64,000 bases of DNA from Ophryocystis elektroscirrha (taxonomy: Eukaryota > Apicomplexa > Conoidasida > Neogregarinorida > Ophryocystidae): NCBI GenBank assembly GCA_030141585.1, contig JAQIFP010000019.1, positions 175,672-239,671 of the forward strand. Direction: 5' to 3'. This document shows positions 23,960-37,467 of this stretch, piece after piece (the first letter of the stretch is position 1; each line of letters starts with the position of its first letter). The translations under genes were made by a program, and so were the position numbers. The notes beneath the pieces were generated by a model. That model ran no database searches. It was not told the origin of the DNA and was given only the letters and a program-made list of their open reading frames with translations.

Positions 23960-26529
23960 TTAAAAATTAATATTAGATTTATTGTTCTTATATCGGGGAT
24001 TTTGCAAAGAGGATTCTTTGTGGTATGACTGATCTGACGGGTGTCCATTGGTAGGCGAAGAGCGATGAACTATATGCATACGATAACTATTGTATGGTTT
24101 ATAAACTCGAAAAGAACTGGGACTTCTTAAATTTCTATAGCTCGAATGATGCCGTATATGAGGAGAGGATAACATATGACGTTTCTCTAAATAAGTTCCA
24201 GAAACATTTGACCCGATGGATCTAGACCGGTTAGGAGGATAATCAGTAGCGTAATGTCTGCGCTCATACTTGTTGTATGGAGGTTGTTGTGTGGAATCAT
24301 TTTTCTCTAATTTTTTATAAAAAATGTTTGATGAATATTCTTTTTTGGTGATAACTTTTCTCTCCATCGAGTTAGGCGTCGAGTCATAATGTCTAGGAGA
24401 AATGTGCGAGTTATAATTCCGCCTATAGTAAGCATTATTTGAAGGACTTTTATCTTGAGGCATGTAAGAAGAAATTGGCTTCATATTACTTCCTCTTTCA
24501 TTCATCAAACTAACTCGACCTTCGTATATATATTCACTTTTATCATTTGACATTTTTTTATACTGCTTAGAATCACTGCGTTTAATATAATGAGTAGGAG
24601 AGGTTTTTTGAATGTAACTTTTTTCCCTAAATGAGTGAACAAAAATTTTTTATGTAACTTTGATTATATTTACAATTTCGTTACATTATTTATCTATGAA
24701 CCGCTTCTAACTAGTTTATGAACCGTTTCTAATTAGTTTATGAACCGTTTCTAATTAGTTTATGAAACGGTTCTAACTAGTTTATGAACCGTTTCTAACT
24801 AGTTTACGAACCGCCTCTAATTGGTTCATGAACCGGTTCTAAACAGTGTGACCAATTAACTTTGTTGACGCATAAATTACTCAAATACTTACACATGATG
24901 TTCACGAGATAAAGAATAACGCATATATTCGTTGCGTCGACGATAATATCGTGGTGAAGAATATTGGGGTGGACCATATCGATTGTTATAACACACTTCC
25001 CGAGATCTAGATAATCTACGAACGTCTTGAGGAGAAGGTTTCGGAGAGTAGTTGGTACTATAATTTCTAAAAAAAAAAAAAAAAAAAAAAGTTTATACCT
25101 GCTTCGTTTATCTCTACAAGGAGAATTTATAAATTTGCGGTCTTCAGGGTGAGTTGATTTGTATATATCCAACTGTTTGGCAGAAATACTATTCTTAGAC
25201 TTTTCATGTTTGCCTTAAAACATTATATTTAAATTATATTATCAATAGCATCTTATATATGTGTATAAGATAAAGGTTTTTATTTCTTTGTTTTTTTATT
25301 GATCTATGTATAACTTTTTTTTTTTAGGTTAATAATTTATATAATTATATTATAAATTAAATAGATTATTAAATATGTGTATATATACCTTTAATATTTT
25401 TTTCGGAAGAATATGCTGGGGAATCGTGAATTGATCCTTTTGAGTTAACTTTGGATTTTTCTCTGGGACTTGGAACGCCTGACAGAGTATAAAGCTAAAA
25501 ATCAAAATACATGGAGGACTTGGAGATGTTGGAGGAGGGGGAGGTGGGGGAGGTAAAGAAGGACTTATCACAATTGAAATAAATTCATGAGCTGGAACAT
25601 TTGGGACAGGAATTGTAGGAGGAGTTTCTAGTGGTAACGGTGGAGGACTTTGAGGCGGTAATGGGACAGGAGAAGCTCGTAAACTCTTTACATTTCCTGA
25701 TCTTTCTATATCATCGTCTTCTAAATCCATCATTCCTCCGTCATCAGATGTAATTGTCGCTCGAATAACTTTTTGAGGAGAGGATGTAAGTTTCTGTCTT
25801 TTAAATTCACTAGGTTGAGGTTCATTTATTGGTTGAAGAGGTTCTTTTTTTGTTAAATTTTCGTTTTGCATCGCTAAAAGTTTTTGAAGGTAAGTAGTGG
25901 AGGACAGAATTCGAGGACATTGGCGACGAAAAAAGTTTGGAGACGGAGGGTGATCATTAGTTTTTTTGGTATTATTGCCAGCTCGTTGTACACCTTTTTT
26001 AGACAGTTCTCTATCACGACGGATAATAAATGCATGACAATTAGAGCGATTAAAACGACTTAAATTTATTCTAAAAAAAAAGGTTTTTTTTTTTTTTTTT
26101 ACTTTGAATCTGGTAAAATTTCATTGATCCATGGATGTGCTAATATTTGCTTAGCAGTTAAACGGTATTCTGAAAAAAAAGAAAATAATTTCTTTTTTTT
26201 TTTACCAGGATTATAACACAACATTTTTTTGAGTAAATCAACACCCGACTTTCCAACTCTTTCAAAAATAGTACTCCAAAATAAAGAAGAGGTTCTGCTA
26301 ACAGTGCGATTAGGTTTCCCAATGAGTCTGTCTATTGATTCACTATTTTGATTCGCTTCGGTTAAAAATGGATTAGCTTGAGAAACATTCCAAAGAGGAA
26401 GAGATTTTCTATCGGGCCAATTATCGTCTGTGGGGTTTCCCAGACACTAACATTAAAATTTAATATATGTTTATTATATACCGTCATTATTGCTTTCAAA
26501 ATTTTATTTTCTTTTTCTGAATACAAACA

Positions 26530-26560
<31 letters not shown>

Positions 26561-26836
26561 ACGATGATTTACCTGCAGTAAAAATAGCTTTATTAAGGAT
26601 TAGCTCAGCTAATATACATCTAGATAGAGTGAAGATATAAATCAATTGATAGTTACCCCGCTGACCATATATCTACGGACAAAGTGTACTTATCAGACCC
26701 TAGTAATAATTCAGGCGGTCGATACCAAAGTGTTATCACTCGATTGGTCATAGGAAACATTTCGTTATTGTATAATCGAGATAACCCAAAATCAGCTACT
26801 TTTAATAGTCCATCACTCGTTATAAGCAAATTGGCA

Positions 26837-26867
<31 letters not shown>

Positions 26868-27699
26868 ACTTTTAAGATCCCTATGAACAACATTGCGCGA
26901 ATGACAGTGATCAAGGGCCCTCATTATTCCAGAAAATATAATTTTTATTTCTGGAATTGTTAACTAAAAAAAAATAAACGAGAAAATAAGATACCATCTT
27001 ATTTTGCTCTCTCAGTTGGTCTATGACTCCCGTCAGATCATAAGGTAAATACTCGAATACGAGCCATACATAACCTTGCAATTTGTGCAATTTTGTATCT
27101 TCAATGGGTAAAATGTTCTCATGAGATTTTTTGGCGTTCTCTTTTGACTGAATTTCATATGTGGAAGGTTTCGAGTGTGCTATTCCAAGAAACTTAACTA
27201 TATTGGGGTGATCTAAAAAAAAAAAAAAAAAAAAAAGCTTACCTAGATATCGAAGCAACGAGATTTCTCTTATGCTGCTTTTAGGAAACTGAAAATGTAA
27301 AAAAAAAAAAGGTTACCCCTTCTCTTTCTTCATTTAGTTTCAATTTTTTCAGGGCAACAACTTCTTCCGTTCTGTAATTTTGAGCAAGCCAAACATCTCC
27401 ATAAGCTCCTTGTCCGATTTGCATAATTTTTACGTCTAGAAAAAAAAGTTTGCTTGTTTTTTTTTTTTTTTTATATTACAATCATCTAAGCACAATAATT
27501 GGACGGGTTCAGGAATACAGACAACTCGAGTAAGAAGTTGCTTTGATGCAACTTGAGCTTCTTCTTCCAAGTCACAACTTGTGGAGTTTTTTTCATTTTT
27601 ATCAGTATTTGATTCATTTGAACCAACGTTATTACAAGTTGCTACCAAATAACAAAGTGCTTCATCTAAGTTCAATGTTTGTGTATTTTGTAGCGACAT
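23960..27699 (-). CDS. CDK9/12/13-type cyclin-dependent kinase with long Arg/Ser/Tyr tail
   Basis: A multi-exon gene starting at 27699. An acidic N-terminal ~80 residues precede the kinase: glycine loop GQGAYGDV, catalytic Lys in VALKK, C-helix [10 protein letters not shown] (the PSTAIRE position), HRDLKSANLL, DFG in KVADFGLSR, activation segment ending [13 protein letters not shown], and CMGC features through the C-lobe ([11 protein letters not shown]). The 'EGFP…REI' form and the long low-complexity tail (Pro-rich near 25.5-25.7 kb, Tyr/Arg/Ser-rich at 24.0-25.2 kb) resemble CDK9/12/13-type kinases, which phosphorylate the RNA polymerase II tail and act in elongation and splicing. Which apicomplexan CRK it corresponds to is undecided. 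Several introns are 28-32 nt and nearly pure poly-A or poly-T (27289-27316, 27213-27242, 26964-26994, 26838-26869). Exons were checked individually through the kinase domain. The tail exons are less certain. Confidence 0.85.
24690..24845. repeat. 22-bp tandem repeat in kinase-gene intron
   Basis: About seven imperfect copies of a unit like tttatgaaccgtttctaact (22 bp in full) lie in the intron between the last two tail exons. Several units carry the palindrome aaccggtt or a near version of it. This unit is much less AT-biased than the surrounding intron. Confidence 0.85.
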
Positions 27700-27860
27700 T
27701 TTATTTTCATTATTTTTTATTTATTTATTATTTTCAGCTTGTAAATATTAATTTATTAAAAAAATTAATAATATTTTTTTAAATATAAGCTGCAGCAGAG
27801 TGTACCTGTAAGAAAAAAAATTTTTGCATTTAGCAAATTAAAAAAAAAGAACTATACATA

Positions 27861-29701
27861 TCAGAACTCATTTATAGTTTTAGGCACTATAGGTAATGTA
27901 CGATTTATTTTATGCGATTTTGTAATTATATCAACTGGTCCATTGGTATAAGTGGGAAATACAGGACTGCTGGAATTTTGTTTCTTATCAGCATCTTTAT
28001 AAAAGGAAGACTGCGATGTTAAGGAAAGAGGTGTAGAGGGGTCTGAAATCTGGAAAACTGGAGCATATTTAGTCATATTAAACGGTAATACGGAAATAGA
28101 GGTAAGCATGTTTTTGGGTACTAAATCTTTATTGAGAAATGAAGTTTTCATATTTTTTTTTCGATTTATGATCAAGTGATATATATTCTTGTTTATTTTT
28201 TTTTTTATTCTAGATAAATTAAAAAAGAATTTACTTTGATTAGATTTTTTTTCATTTACTGGCGGACTTAATACATTAGTCGTGCTATTAGACGAAAAAT
28301 TATTGGAAGAAGATGAAATGGAATAATTCATTTTCGGAAATATAGGATTTTTGAGTATAGATTGAACTTGGATGTGAGGAAATAATTGTCTGGACTCATT
28401 TTTAGTAGCACCAAAAGACGAGTTATCGGACTTTTTAGTTAGCTTCTGTGGATCAAAGTTGATATATTTTTGAGGAATAGACGATGTAGGTGCATATGGT
28501 ATGTCTCCCGCTACAGACCCCGCAAAGCTGAAATATTCAGGTGGCCACGAATTTTCTTTGAAATTCTGCTTTGCATTTTCAGCTCTGAAAAACAGATCTT
28601 GATCTAAAGATCTGATTGTGGAAGAATCTACGGATTTCAAGGGATTTTTCAAAAACATGTTTGTCAAGCCCGACATTTGTTGATTAGTTGACCATATTGG
28701 TTGAATATAATCGCTTAAGTTTAATTCTTGTGAAACGTTTGGAGAAGGAACTGATAAAAATTAAATAATATAATATCCATTATATATATAACTATACTTC
28801 TTTACAAATATATATATGTATATGCACATATATATATACACATATATATATACAAATATGTATATACACATATATATATACACATATATATATACACATA
28901 TATATATACACATATATATATACACATATATATATACACATATATATATACACATATATATATACACATATATATATACACATATATGTATACACATATA
29001 TATATACACATATATATATACACATATATATATACACATATATATATATATATATGTGTGTATATCTCAAATATATTGTATAAATAGAAATGCATTAACA
29101 ACTAAATTTAAATATTTACATGGAACAGCATTTTAACTATATTTGCATAAAGAACTGTAGGAATGATATACACCGAAATGCATGTATTATTTAAGATTAT
29201 TACTGTTAATATTTTTGAGAAATACGTTATTTATGGGTATTCCTTCAGCAATGGGAGAAGTGCTTTTTTGATGCAAATGATAAGAGTTGGGTATTTCCAA
29301 GAAGAAAGAGGAAAACTTACTTTGGGACAACTTTTGATCTTTTTGGAGAAATTCTTGTAGTTCCGATGTTTTGAGTTTTGTGTATCCCAAGATATCATTC
29401 CTTATATATTTGGAAGAACTGCGCTGTTCTTCGTCGCTTTCTGATTGCAAATCTTTTATCTCTTCTTCCTCTAAATCAGGTCTTCCTTTCATCTTTTTAG
29501 AGTGATTCAAATATTTTGATGACCTATAAGAATTAATGTATGCATCAATTTATTTGTTACACGTATAGTACAAAGATAGATACACATTTTTCTTAAATTT
29601 ATTTCTGTTTATATAAGCTTTTTAATTCTTAGGCTGTATATTATATATCATTTATACATATATGTATGTACATGTATACATATAAATGTATATATTACAT
29701 G

Positions 29702-29741
<40 letters not shown>

Positions 29742-32700
29742 CATATATATATGTATTTATATGTGTATATATTTGTACAGATATATATATATACAAATAT
29801 TGATACATATATAGATATATATGTATCAATATGTATATGAATTTGTATAAATATATGTATATAAATGTATTTATATATAAATATATATAGATGTATATAG
29901 ATATATATGTATGTATACTATGAGTGTATACTGTATACATGATGTATATCGATAATATAAATAGCGCAAATAGAACATAAGTATGTATATTGAAAGTTGT
30001 GCTTACTGGTAATAAGCTTGATATTTATTTTCATTGAGTGAGTGGTATATTGAGGGGTTGCTATCTTCAGGATTTGCGAGAGAGTATATAAGATATTGAA
30101 CTTGATATGGAGAAGGAATACAAAACTTGCTTTTATAAATAACATTATTTCCTACGCTTATTGATATATATTGAGGTGCTGAAGACAAATATGTTTCATT
30201 AGTTTCCAAAGGAGGGTTTGATACATCATTGTCGTACCAACTCAGTTGTTCTTTATAGATATACTTTTGAGGCTGTTCAAACAGTTCGTGTACATCTTCA
30301 TCTCTTTTTGGGAAATTGCTTATACAAACGACAAGATCTTTCGAGTTTAACGGTTCAGTATTACTGAGTTCATATTGGAGAATATTCGCCTAATATTATT
30401 GAAAAAACCCAGTTTTTATTTACCATCAATTTAGCTCTTCCACATTGTGTGGAGCGAACTTCTATGAAACGCGATCCTACCACAACTTCTGTGTCTGCAC
30501 TAGACACATTTGCCAAAGGTCCAGCCCATAAATGTACCAACAAATCTCTGGACTATAAAACTTCAAATGAAACACCAATTCACATGTTCAGTTATTCAAT
30601 TATTTCATTTATGCTTTATATACTTTATTACTATTGTAAAACGTCGTTATTTTATATTGAATATTATATATATATTATACATACAAACAAACATGTAAAC
30701 TGTGCTTTATATGTTGTTCGTCCGTTTATTTGTGAATAAATCAAGCAAGTTATATACACGTTGTTTATATTTATTATTATATGTTAAAATATTACGATAT
30801 CAAATTTATTGGCACATTAATTAACCAAAAGCCATTCATATAACTGCACATACATCTATAAATATACATATATAAACATATATATATATACTCAAACATA
30901 CATATATGTATACAGACATATATACATACACATATAAATACAGATAAATATATATATAGTTACAGAAACATATACATATATATATACATATACGTGTATA
31001 GATATATATATATATATCAAAGTATATATACATATACATATATATACACATACATATATAAATATACATAAATTTATATACATATACATACACACTAATA
31101 CATAAATCAATACACATCTATCAATATACACACATATACATACATACATATATAAGTAAATGTATATATAGATATAGCAGATTTATTCAACGATTACGGC
31201 TATATAATAATTTTGGACATTAGATAGTACATCTTGTTATATATATACATATACATATATGCATATATATATACAAAAAGACGTATATATTTAATAGATA
31301 TATATATATAGGTATATGTATATAATTATATGTATATGATTATGTGTATATAGATGTATATATATATATATATATATTTGTTTATATTTATATATGAACG
31401 TATATAATTAAATATATTTTGAGACAAGTGTGCTAGTAACATATATACATATTCTTTCATATAATTTTATATGTCTGCATATTTGTAATAAGATTCAATG
31501 AATGGTGTAGATTATAGTACTGTGAGTAGACAAAGCTTACTTGCTGTTTTCCAAAATTTGGTAAAGCTTCATCCCAATACCAAGTTATAGAGCCGGTAGT
31601 TTTTTCTGTGTGAGAACCCGGAGTTCTTTGTTGAAAAAATTCAAATATTTTTTCCACTCCTACGGACCAATCATTGGAAACTACTGTGTACGATATTTGC
31701 TCGGAATTTCGACGGTTATTTGTAGGGGATGAAGTTGATACTTTCGTAATCGAGGCTAACGTATTTCCGCTATTGGATCTGAAGAGTAGTCATAAAAAAA
31801 AATATATTAGAAGATAAAGAAAAATATAGCTACAAACAGGACTATTTATACATTTTTTCTACTTTAAAACTCACTGTAATTGAATGGAACTGGAACGCTC
31901 ATCTAGAAAGGGAATGACACTTGCAGAATTCCCAGTTAATGTAGAATGCGCAGATAAAGGAACCTTCTCTTCAACAAATCGAATCCATTCGTTTGATTTA
32001 TCCCTAAAAAAAAATATTTGTACTGTAAAAATGATTCTCAAAAAACAGCTAATGCCTATATATACGTAGTTTTAATTAGCATGCAAGTAAACGTAAATTG
32101 ATTTAGATACATATATATATTGGTTAATAGCAACTGAACTTTATATAATGTGGAGATACTTTTGTACAAGACACAATTATATTCATAATACAGACACATT
32201 TATGGCTTTATATATTCACACTAAAATGTAATATGCATATACATATATATATATATTCATTTATATATTTATACGCATATGTACACATATATACACATAC
32301 ATACAGGTACATACACATACATACACATACATATATTTACATTTATACACATATATAAACATATATGTACATATATACACATACGTCCTCATATATATAC
32401 AGATACACACAGATGTATAAATCTATATATATATAGATATCTTCTTACTTGTATAAACAGCCTTTTTCAGCGGCTATGCAAACAGCCGAATTTTCAAATA
32501 TGTGTTCCAAAGAAGTACCGAGATGTGGTGTTGTTACAATGACTATTGTATTGGGCATTTCGCTCAGCTTCTTTAAAGAATCAATTACTGGTTGAGGCAA
32601 ATCAGTGTGAAGTTTCTTGAATCTGTTTGTGAATATACCTAAGTGAGATATAAATAAAATTATGTGTTTATATATATATATATATATATTATTTAATTTA

Positions 32701-35365
32701 CAAATAATTGAGTATATATATTTGAGCATATATAATAATATGCAAATATACAAGAATATATATATATTCAAATATGCTCACACATATATCATTAATACGT
32801 CTTGCGTGAAACAGCATCCATTGCATATCCGTGTGTATTCATTACATCGATATAATATACACGCCATAGTAAAATCTAATTTTTCCATATATTTATATTA
32901 AAAGAATATATATATAGGCGGAATTACCTTGAGAGGTTTTGGGGAAAGATATAGCTTCGGGAAAATCTATTATTAGAATTTTTCGACTGGAGTTTTGAAA
33001 AGCTTCATAAATATAGTCCCACTCAAGAAGAGGTGATACAGAAGCTTGAACTTGTGCGTTTAACTCACTGACTTCCCGAAGAGTGTCAATAAAAATTTCC
33101 GCCCATTTTTTTGATGTGTGTGTGCGCACGTGGTTCATTGCGTAATCATGACGAGCTTTTCGCTCAGCACGGGACATAGTCAAAGCTTTGTATATTGCTT
33201 CTGCTGTTTCTTCAATATTCCATGGATTTATTCGAATGCTTCCTGCGCCTAAACTTTGAGCTGCTCCAGCAAATTCAGACAAAATGAGCACACCGTACTT
33301 TTTAGACTATAAAATATTAAAATAAGATTAACAATGCAAGAAAACAAAAGGAAAAACATAATTTCTTTTATACACATATATATGAATATATGTGTATATA
33401 TATTTGGGTATATATTTGTGTATATATATGTATATAAATGTGTATATGTGTGTATATAAAAATAAATATATATATATGCTTATGTCTTAGTATATATGCA
33501 TACATATATGTGTATATAAGTATATACACACGTGTATGTGTATATAAATATATATGTGTATACATCGATTATTTATAATGAATATTTTCACATGTAGACA
33601 TATAAGTGTATATAGAGATGAGAATACATGCGCCAATATACATGTAACTATATAAAAATAAATATATTGTACAATTGGTTATACCAAGCAATATATCTAT
33701 TTACAAAATAATCTCTTTATAAATGAATTTTTTTGAATGTTAAATACTGCTAGCTAAAGGAGTTATACAAATTTAGCAATTACACTATAAAATAATTTCA
33801 AGTACCTGACAGGCGATGTATTCATAAGCAACAAGATTCATGCCATCTCTTATGGATGTAATCAATGCAACATCTGCTACTCGGTAAAGAGCAACTAGTT
33901 CGTTGAATGTCAATGTTTGATCCAAATAATGAACCGGAACGTGGGTTAGATTGCCTCGTTTTCCATTGATCATTCCAACCATTTCATGAACCTATAAAAA
34001 CATACAGTTTATGTATAAATGTCAACAAACATGTAAACGGACATATGTATACATATACTTATATATATACATATATATAAATATATATATATATACATAT
34101 ATTTAAATTTATATATGTATACATATATTTATATATATACATATATTTAAATCTATATATGTATACATATATTTATATATATACATATATTTTTATGTAT
34201 ATATACATATAATTATATATACTTATAGATATATAATTTTTTTTTTTTATATCCAAATATTATTATAGTTAATAAAATATTATATATACGCTTAAACAGT
34301 GTAATGAAGCATATATACAATATTTATTATTATATCGTATTTCTACCGTTGACTTGAGCCTTTGATATTCTGGTACTACCGTACGGGTGGGTATTGCTAG
34401 CTGGACTAAAACACATCTTTCATTCCATGACGGGTATAACTCCAAAAACCGATCAAATGCTGTCAATTTATGTGGCAGGCCTTTCATATAATCTAATCGA
34501 TCTACTCCTAGAATAACCTACACAAGTGATTAGAATCCAATTGAGCAATATTCTGCCTAATTGTATGAGTAACATAAAAACTCAAGTTCTCAGAATTATA
34601 ACTAATTAACTGTCTCCCGACAAATTTATAAATCTCATAAAAATTAATGCATAACTTATACGTCTCAATTTATTTTAACAAATTAAATAAAGAAGGTTTT
34701 TTTTTAATCAAAATAATTACTTTTCTATGCTCGAATTGGGTTCTTAGTCTCTTTATTGCCTCTCCAACACTTGCGTCTTTAAGTCTTTTGGTAAACTGCT
34801 CTGTTTCGATTCCTATTGGTATTGCGCTACAATAAGCGAAAACACCTCCCACAGGTGTTGCATCGATACCTAATTTAAAAATAAAAATTGTACATAGATT
34901 ACTATTAATGTCATTAATTATATTGTAGATATATACCCAAAAAGCTATATATCTATAATTATAAACATATATATATATATATATTTATAATTTTAAACCT
35001 TACAATTTATATATAGAATTATATACATATAGATCTATGTATTTATATATATATAGATATGTATATTTTTTTTTTAAAGTTAATAAATATATATTTATAT
35101 ATAAGTATATCTATCAATATACATATATATATTTTTATATCTATAAATCTATATGTCTATATATTTATATATAGGTATATATTTATAAATTTATCAATTT
35201 ATATATAATAATAGTAATATATATATATATATATTACCATTATTTTTTTTATATCTATAGATTTATTTATTCATACATATGTATATTTATATCTCTAAAT
35301 TTATATATTTTTCGATTTAATACCATATTTATTTATATATAGGTATATATTTATGCATCTTCATA

Positions 35366-35401
<36 letters not shown>

Positions 35402-35463
35402 TCTATGTGTTCATATTTATGATGCATATAATAGAATAAGTATATAATAGCATATTATATCAT

Positions 35464-35499
<36 letters not shown>

Positions 35500-35958
35500 G
35501 TATATGTATATAGGTGTACATTTACTGTAATTAGTTTAATTAGACTGTTTAAAGAAAGATTAATAACCTGCAGCAGTAGTTTCGAGCCCTAAGAGTTGAA
35601 CGCAACTGCTTAAAAAGTGTCTCAAGTAATCATAGACATGAAAGCCAATCAAATTAGCAGAAAGCAAGCCTGTTAACATTTCACTTCTGTAAGCAAGCAT
35701 TCTGAAGACTTCCTGGCCTTTTATAACATTAGTAAAGTTTCGCAAGTTTACTTGGAAAAGGAGTGTGTAAAAACCATCCAATGCGGGCGTCGGGTATTTT
35801 TCTTCTAAGCAGTTTCGGAACCAACATTAAATGATAGTCATGCACCCATACAAAATCGCTAAAAGAATAAAATTATATAAGCGAAGAGCATTTGATTATG
35901 GTGTTGACTTTTATTAATAATAAAAAAATTATTTAGAATATATTGAATAATATATTTT

Positions 35959-36002
<44 letters not shown>

Positions 36003-37063
36003 ATATAAATATATTAATATATAAATAATATATATAAATATTATATATAAATATATAAAAATATATAATATATATATAGATATATAATATATATACTGTG
36101 GATAAGTATATAAAATATGTTTGACATAGAAAGAAAAAGCTTATTACTTTGGTGTATATACGTCAATTATGGCATCAACAAATCGAGCGTTTGCGTAACA
36201 GTAGGCTTTCCACTGATCAATGTGATTGTCCGAACTTGATTCGAGCGGAGGTGGGACATAATGAATTAGAGGCCAGAGCACATTATTGCAGAAAACGTTG
36301 TAAAAAAGATCTATAGTAGTTTGGTCAAGAAAAACAGGATGGCAGTTGCATTTACGGCACTCCTTTGTTACGTAATCGTAATCACTTGGAGGAATTGTGG
36401 TTCCTGGCCATCCAATCCAAATAAAATTCATGCCTTGAATTCCACGAAGTCCGGATACCAAACCTCCATTACTAACTGTGAACAAGTACTCGGAACTTGA
36501 TTCATTTGGTAAACTTATTGTCATAGGAAGACGGTTTGCAACAACTATTAACCTGAAATATTATCCCTATAGATGATACTTTTGCAGTAAACTTCTTCAT
36601 ATATGCATATATACAATTTTAAATATATAACTACCGTCTAATAATAATAAAAAAAATATAGAGAATTAAATTAATACTTTTATTTAATTCTCTATTATAC
36701 TAATATATATTTATATATATATTTTTATATTTATATGAATAAAGTATAAATAAAAAAATAATAATATTATAATAAATTATAATAATATTATAGACATTAT
36801 CTGAGAGAAAAATATGTTCATATAATAAGAACATGTTGTATTGATTTGCATGTGAACTACATACATGTATACTAAAAAGACTATAATATAAAATATTTTA
36901 ACGTAATAATAAAGAAACGTTTTGTGGGGTACCTTTCTTTGGGAGAGAGAAGACTGGTTCTTTGCCATTTGGGTGTATCTGAGCGAGGTTGCTTGGAGTT
37001 TGCAGTATTAAGATTTGTAGGTTGCTCTGTATCTTTACTAATTGATGTATCCATATCTTCCAT
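27861..37063 (-). CDS. trehalose-6-phosphate synthase/phosphatase-type protein (active GT20 domain, degenerate phosphatase)
   Basis: A long multi-exon gene starting MEDMDTS at 37063. The GT20 synthase domain is complete. Motifs in order are NRLPM…[17 protein letters not shown], the Tyr/Trp pair in [42 protein letters not shown] (substrate Arg/Lys) and [13 protein letters not shown]. It should join UDP-glucose and glucose-6-phosphate into trehalose-6-phosphate in the cytosol. The following HAD phosphatase domain keeps the overall course ([18 protein letters not shown]) but its nucleophile motif reads [10 protein letters not shown] instead of DxDGT, and the second motif lacks Ser-Gly-Arg. It probably lacks activity. 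After 30.0 kb an acidic and Ser/Asn-rich extension of ~380 residues leads to the stop at 27861. The junctions at 30.0, 29.5 and 28.75 kb splice in frame, so I treat the tail as part of this gene. Confidence 0.85.
28805..29060. repeat. CACATATATATATA 14-bp repeat in TPS-gene intron
   Basis: About 17 regular copies of a 14-bp unit fill the intron between two C-terminal tail exons. Frames on both strands are open through it and encode only Tyr/Ile/Cys/Val or Thr/His. They are not genes. Confidence 0.9.
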
Positions 37064-37467
37064 ATATTAAGGCATATCCGTAAGAATTAAATTCTTCATC
37101 TATATTACAAAAAAAAAGTATTCATAGTTTAGAAAACAGATCATATTGTATCGAGTAAATTTTATAAATACTAACTGTCATTACATGCAGTTATATTATA
37201 TTGCAAAAGTAGAATTTCAAATTTGCTTAGATATATATACGGGATTATATTGGATATCATAAAATATTCACAGATTCAGTGATTTTGTGTATAAATTGAT
37301 AATTAAAACTCACAAATAAGCTTTAAATAATTGCTACTCAAAAATAATGACAAAAAGTATTTAATGTTAACCGAAGTTATTGACATATAAATTTGAGAGA
37401 AGAAAGCCCACTTTACCGTGCCTAGTATTTACTGATTTAGAAAAAAAAGAAAAAAAACTAATATTAA
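37064..37467. promoter_or_regulatory. divergent spacer between TPS/TPP and RING genes
   Basis: 404 bp between opposite start codons. It is AT-rich with no repeat array, and it is the only place for both promoters. No specific element is recognisable. Confidence 0.35.

Noticed and set aside
28761..29136. Four ~95-residue frames on both strands
   Set aside because: 14-bp TA/CA repeat in an intron of the TPS gene. Same artefact as above.
30449..30739. 96-aa plus-strand frame
   Set aside because: Antisense to a TPS/TPP exon that joins in frame with its neighbours. The rest is AT-rich intron.
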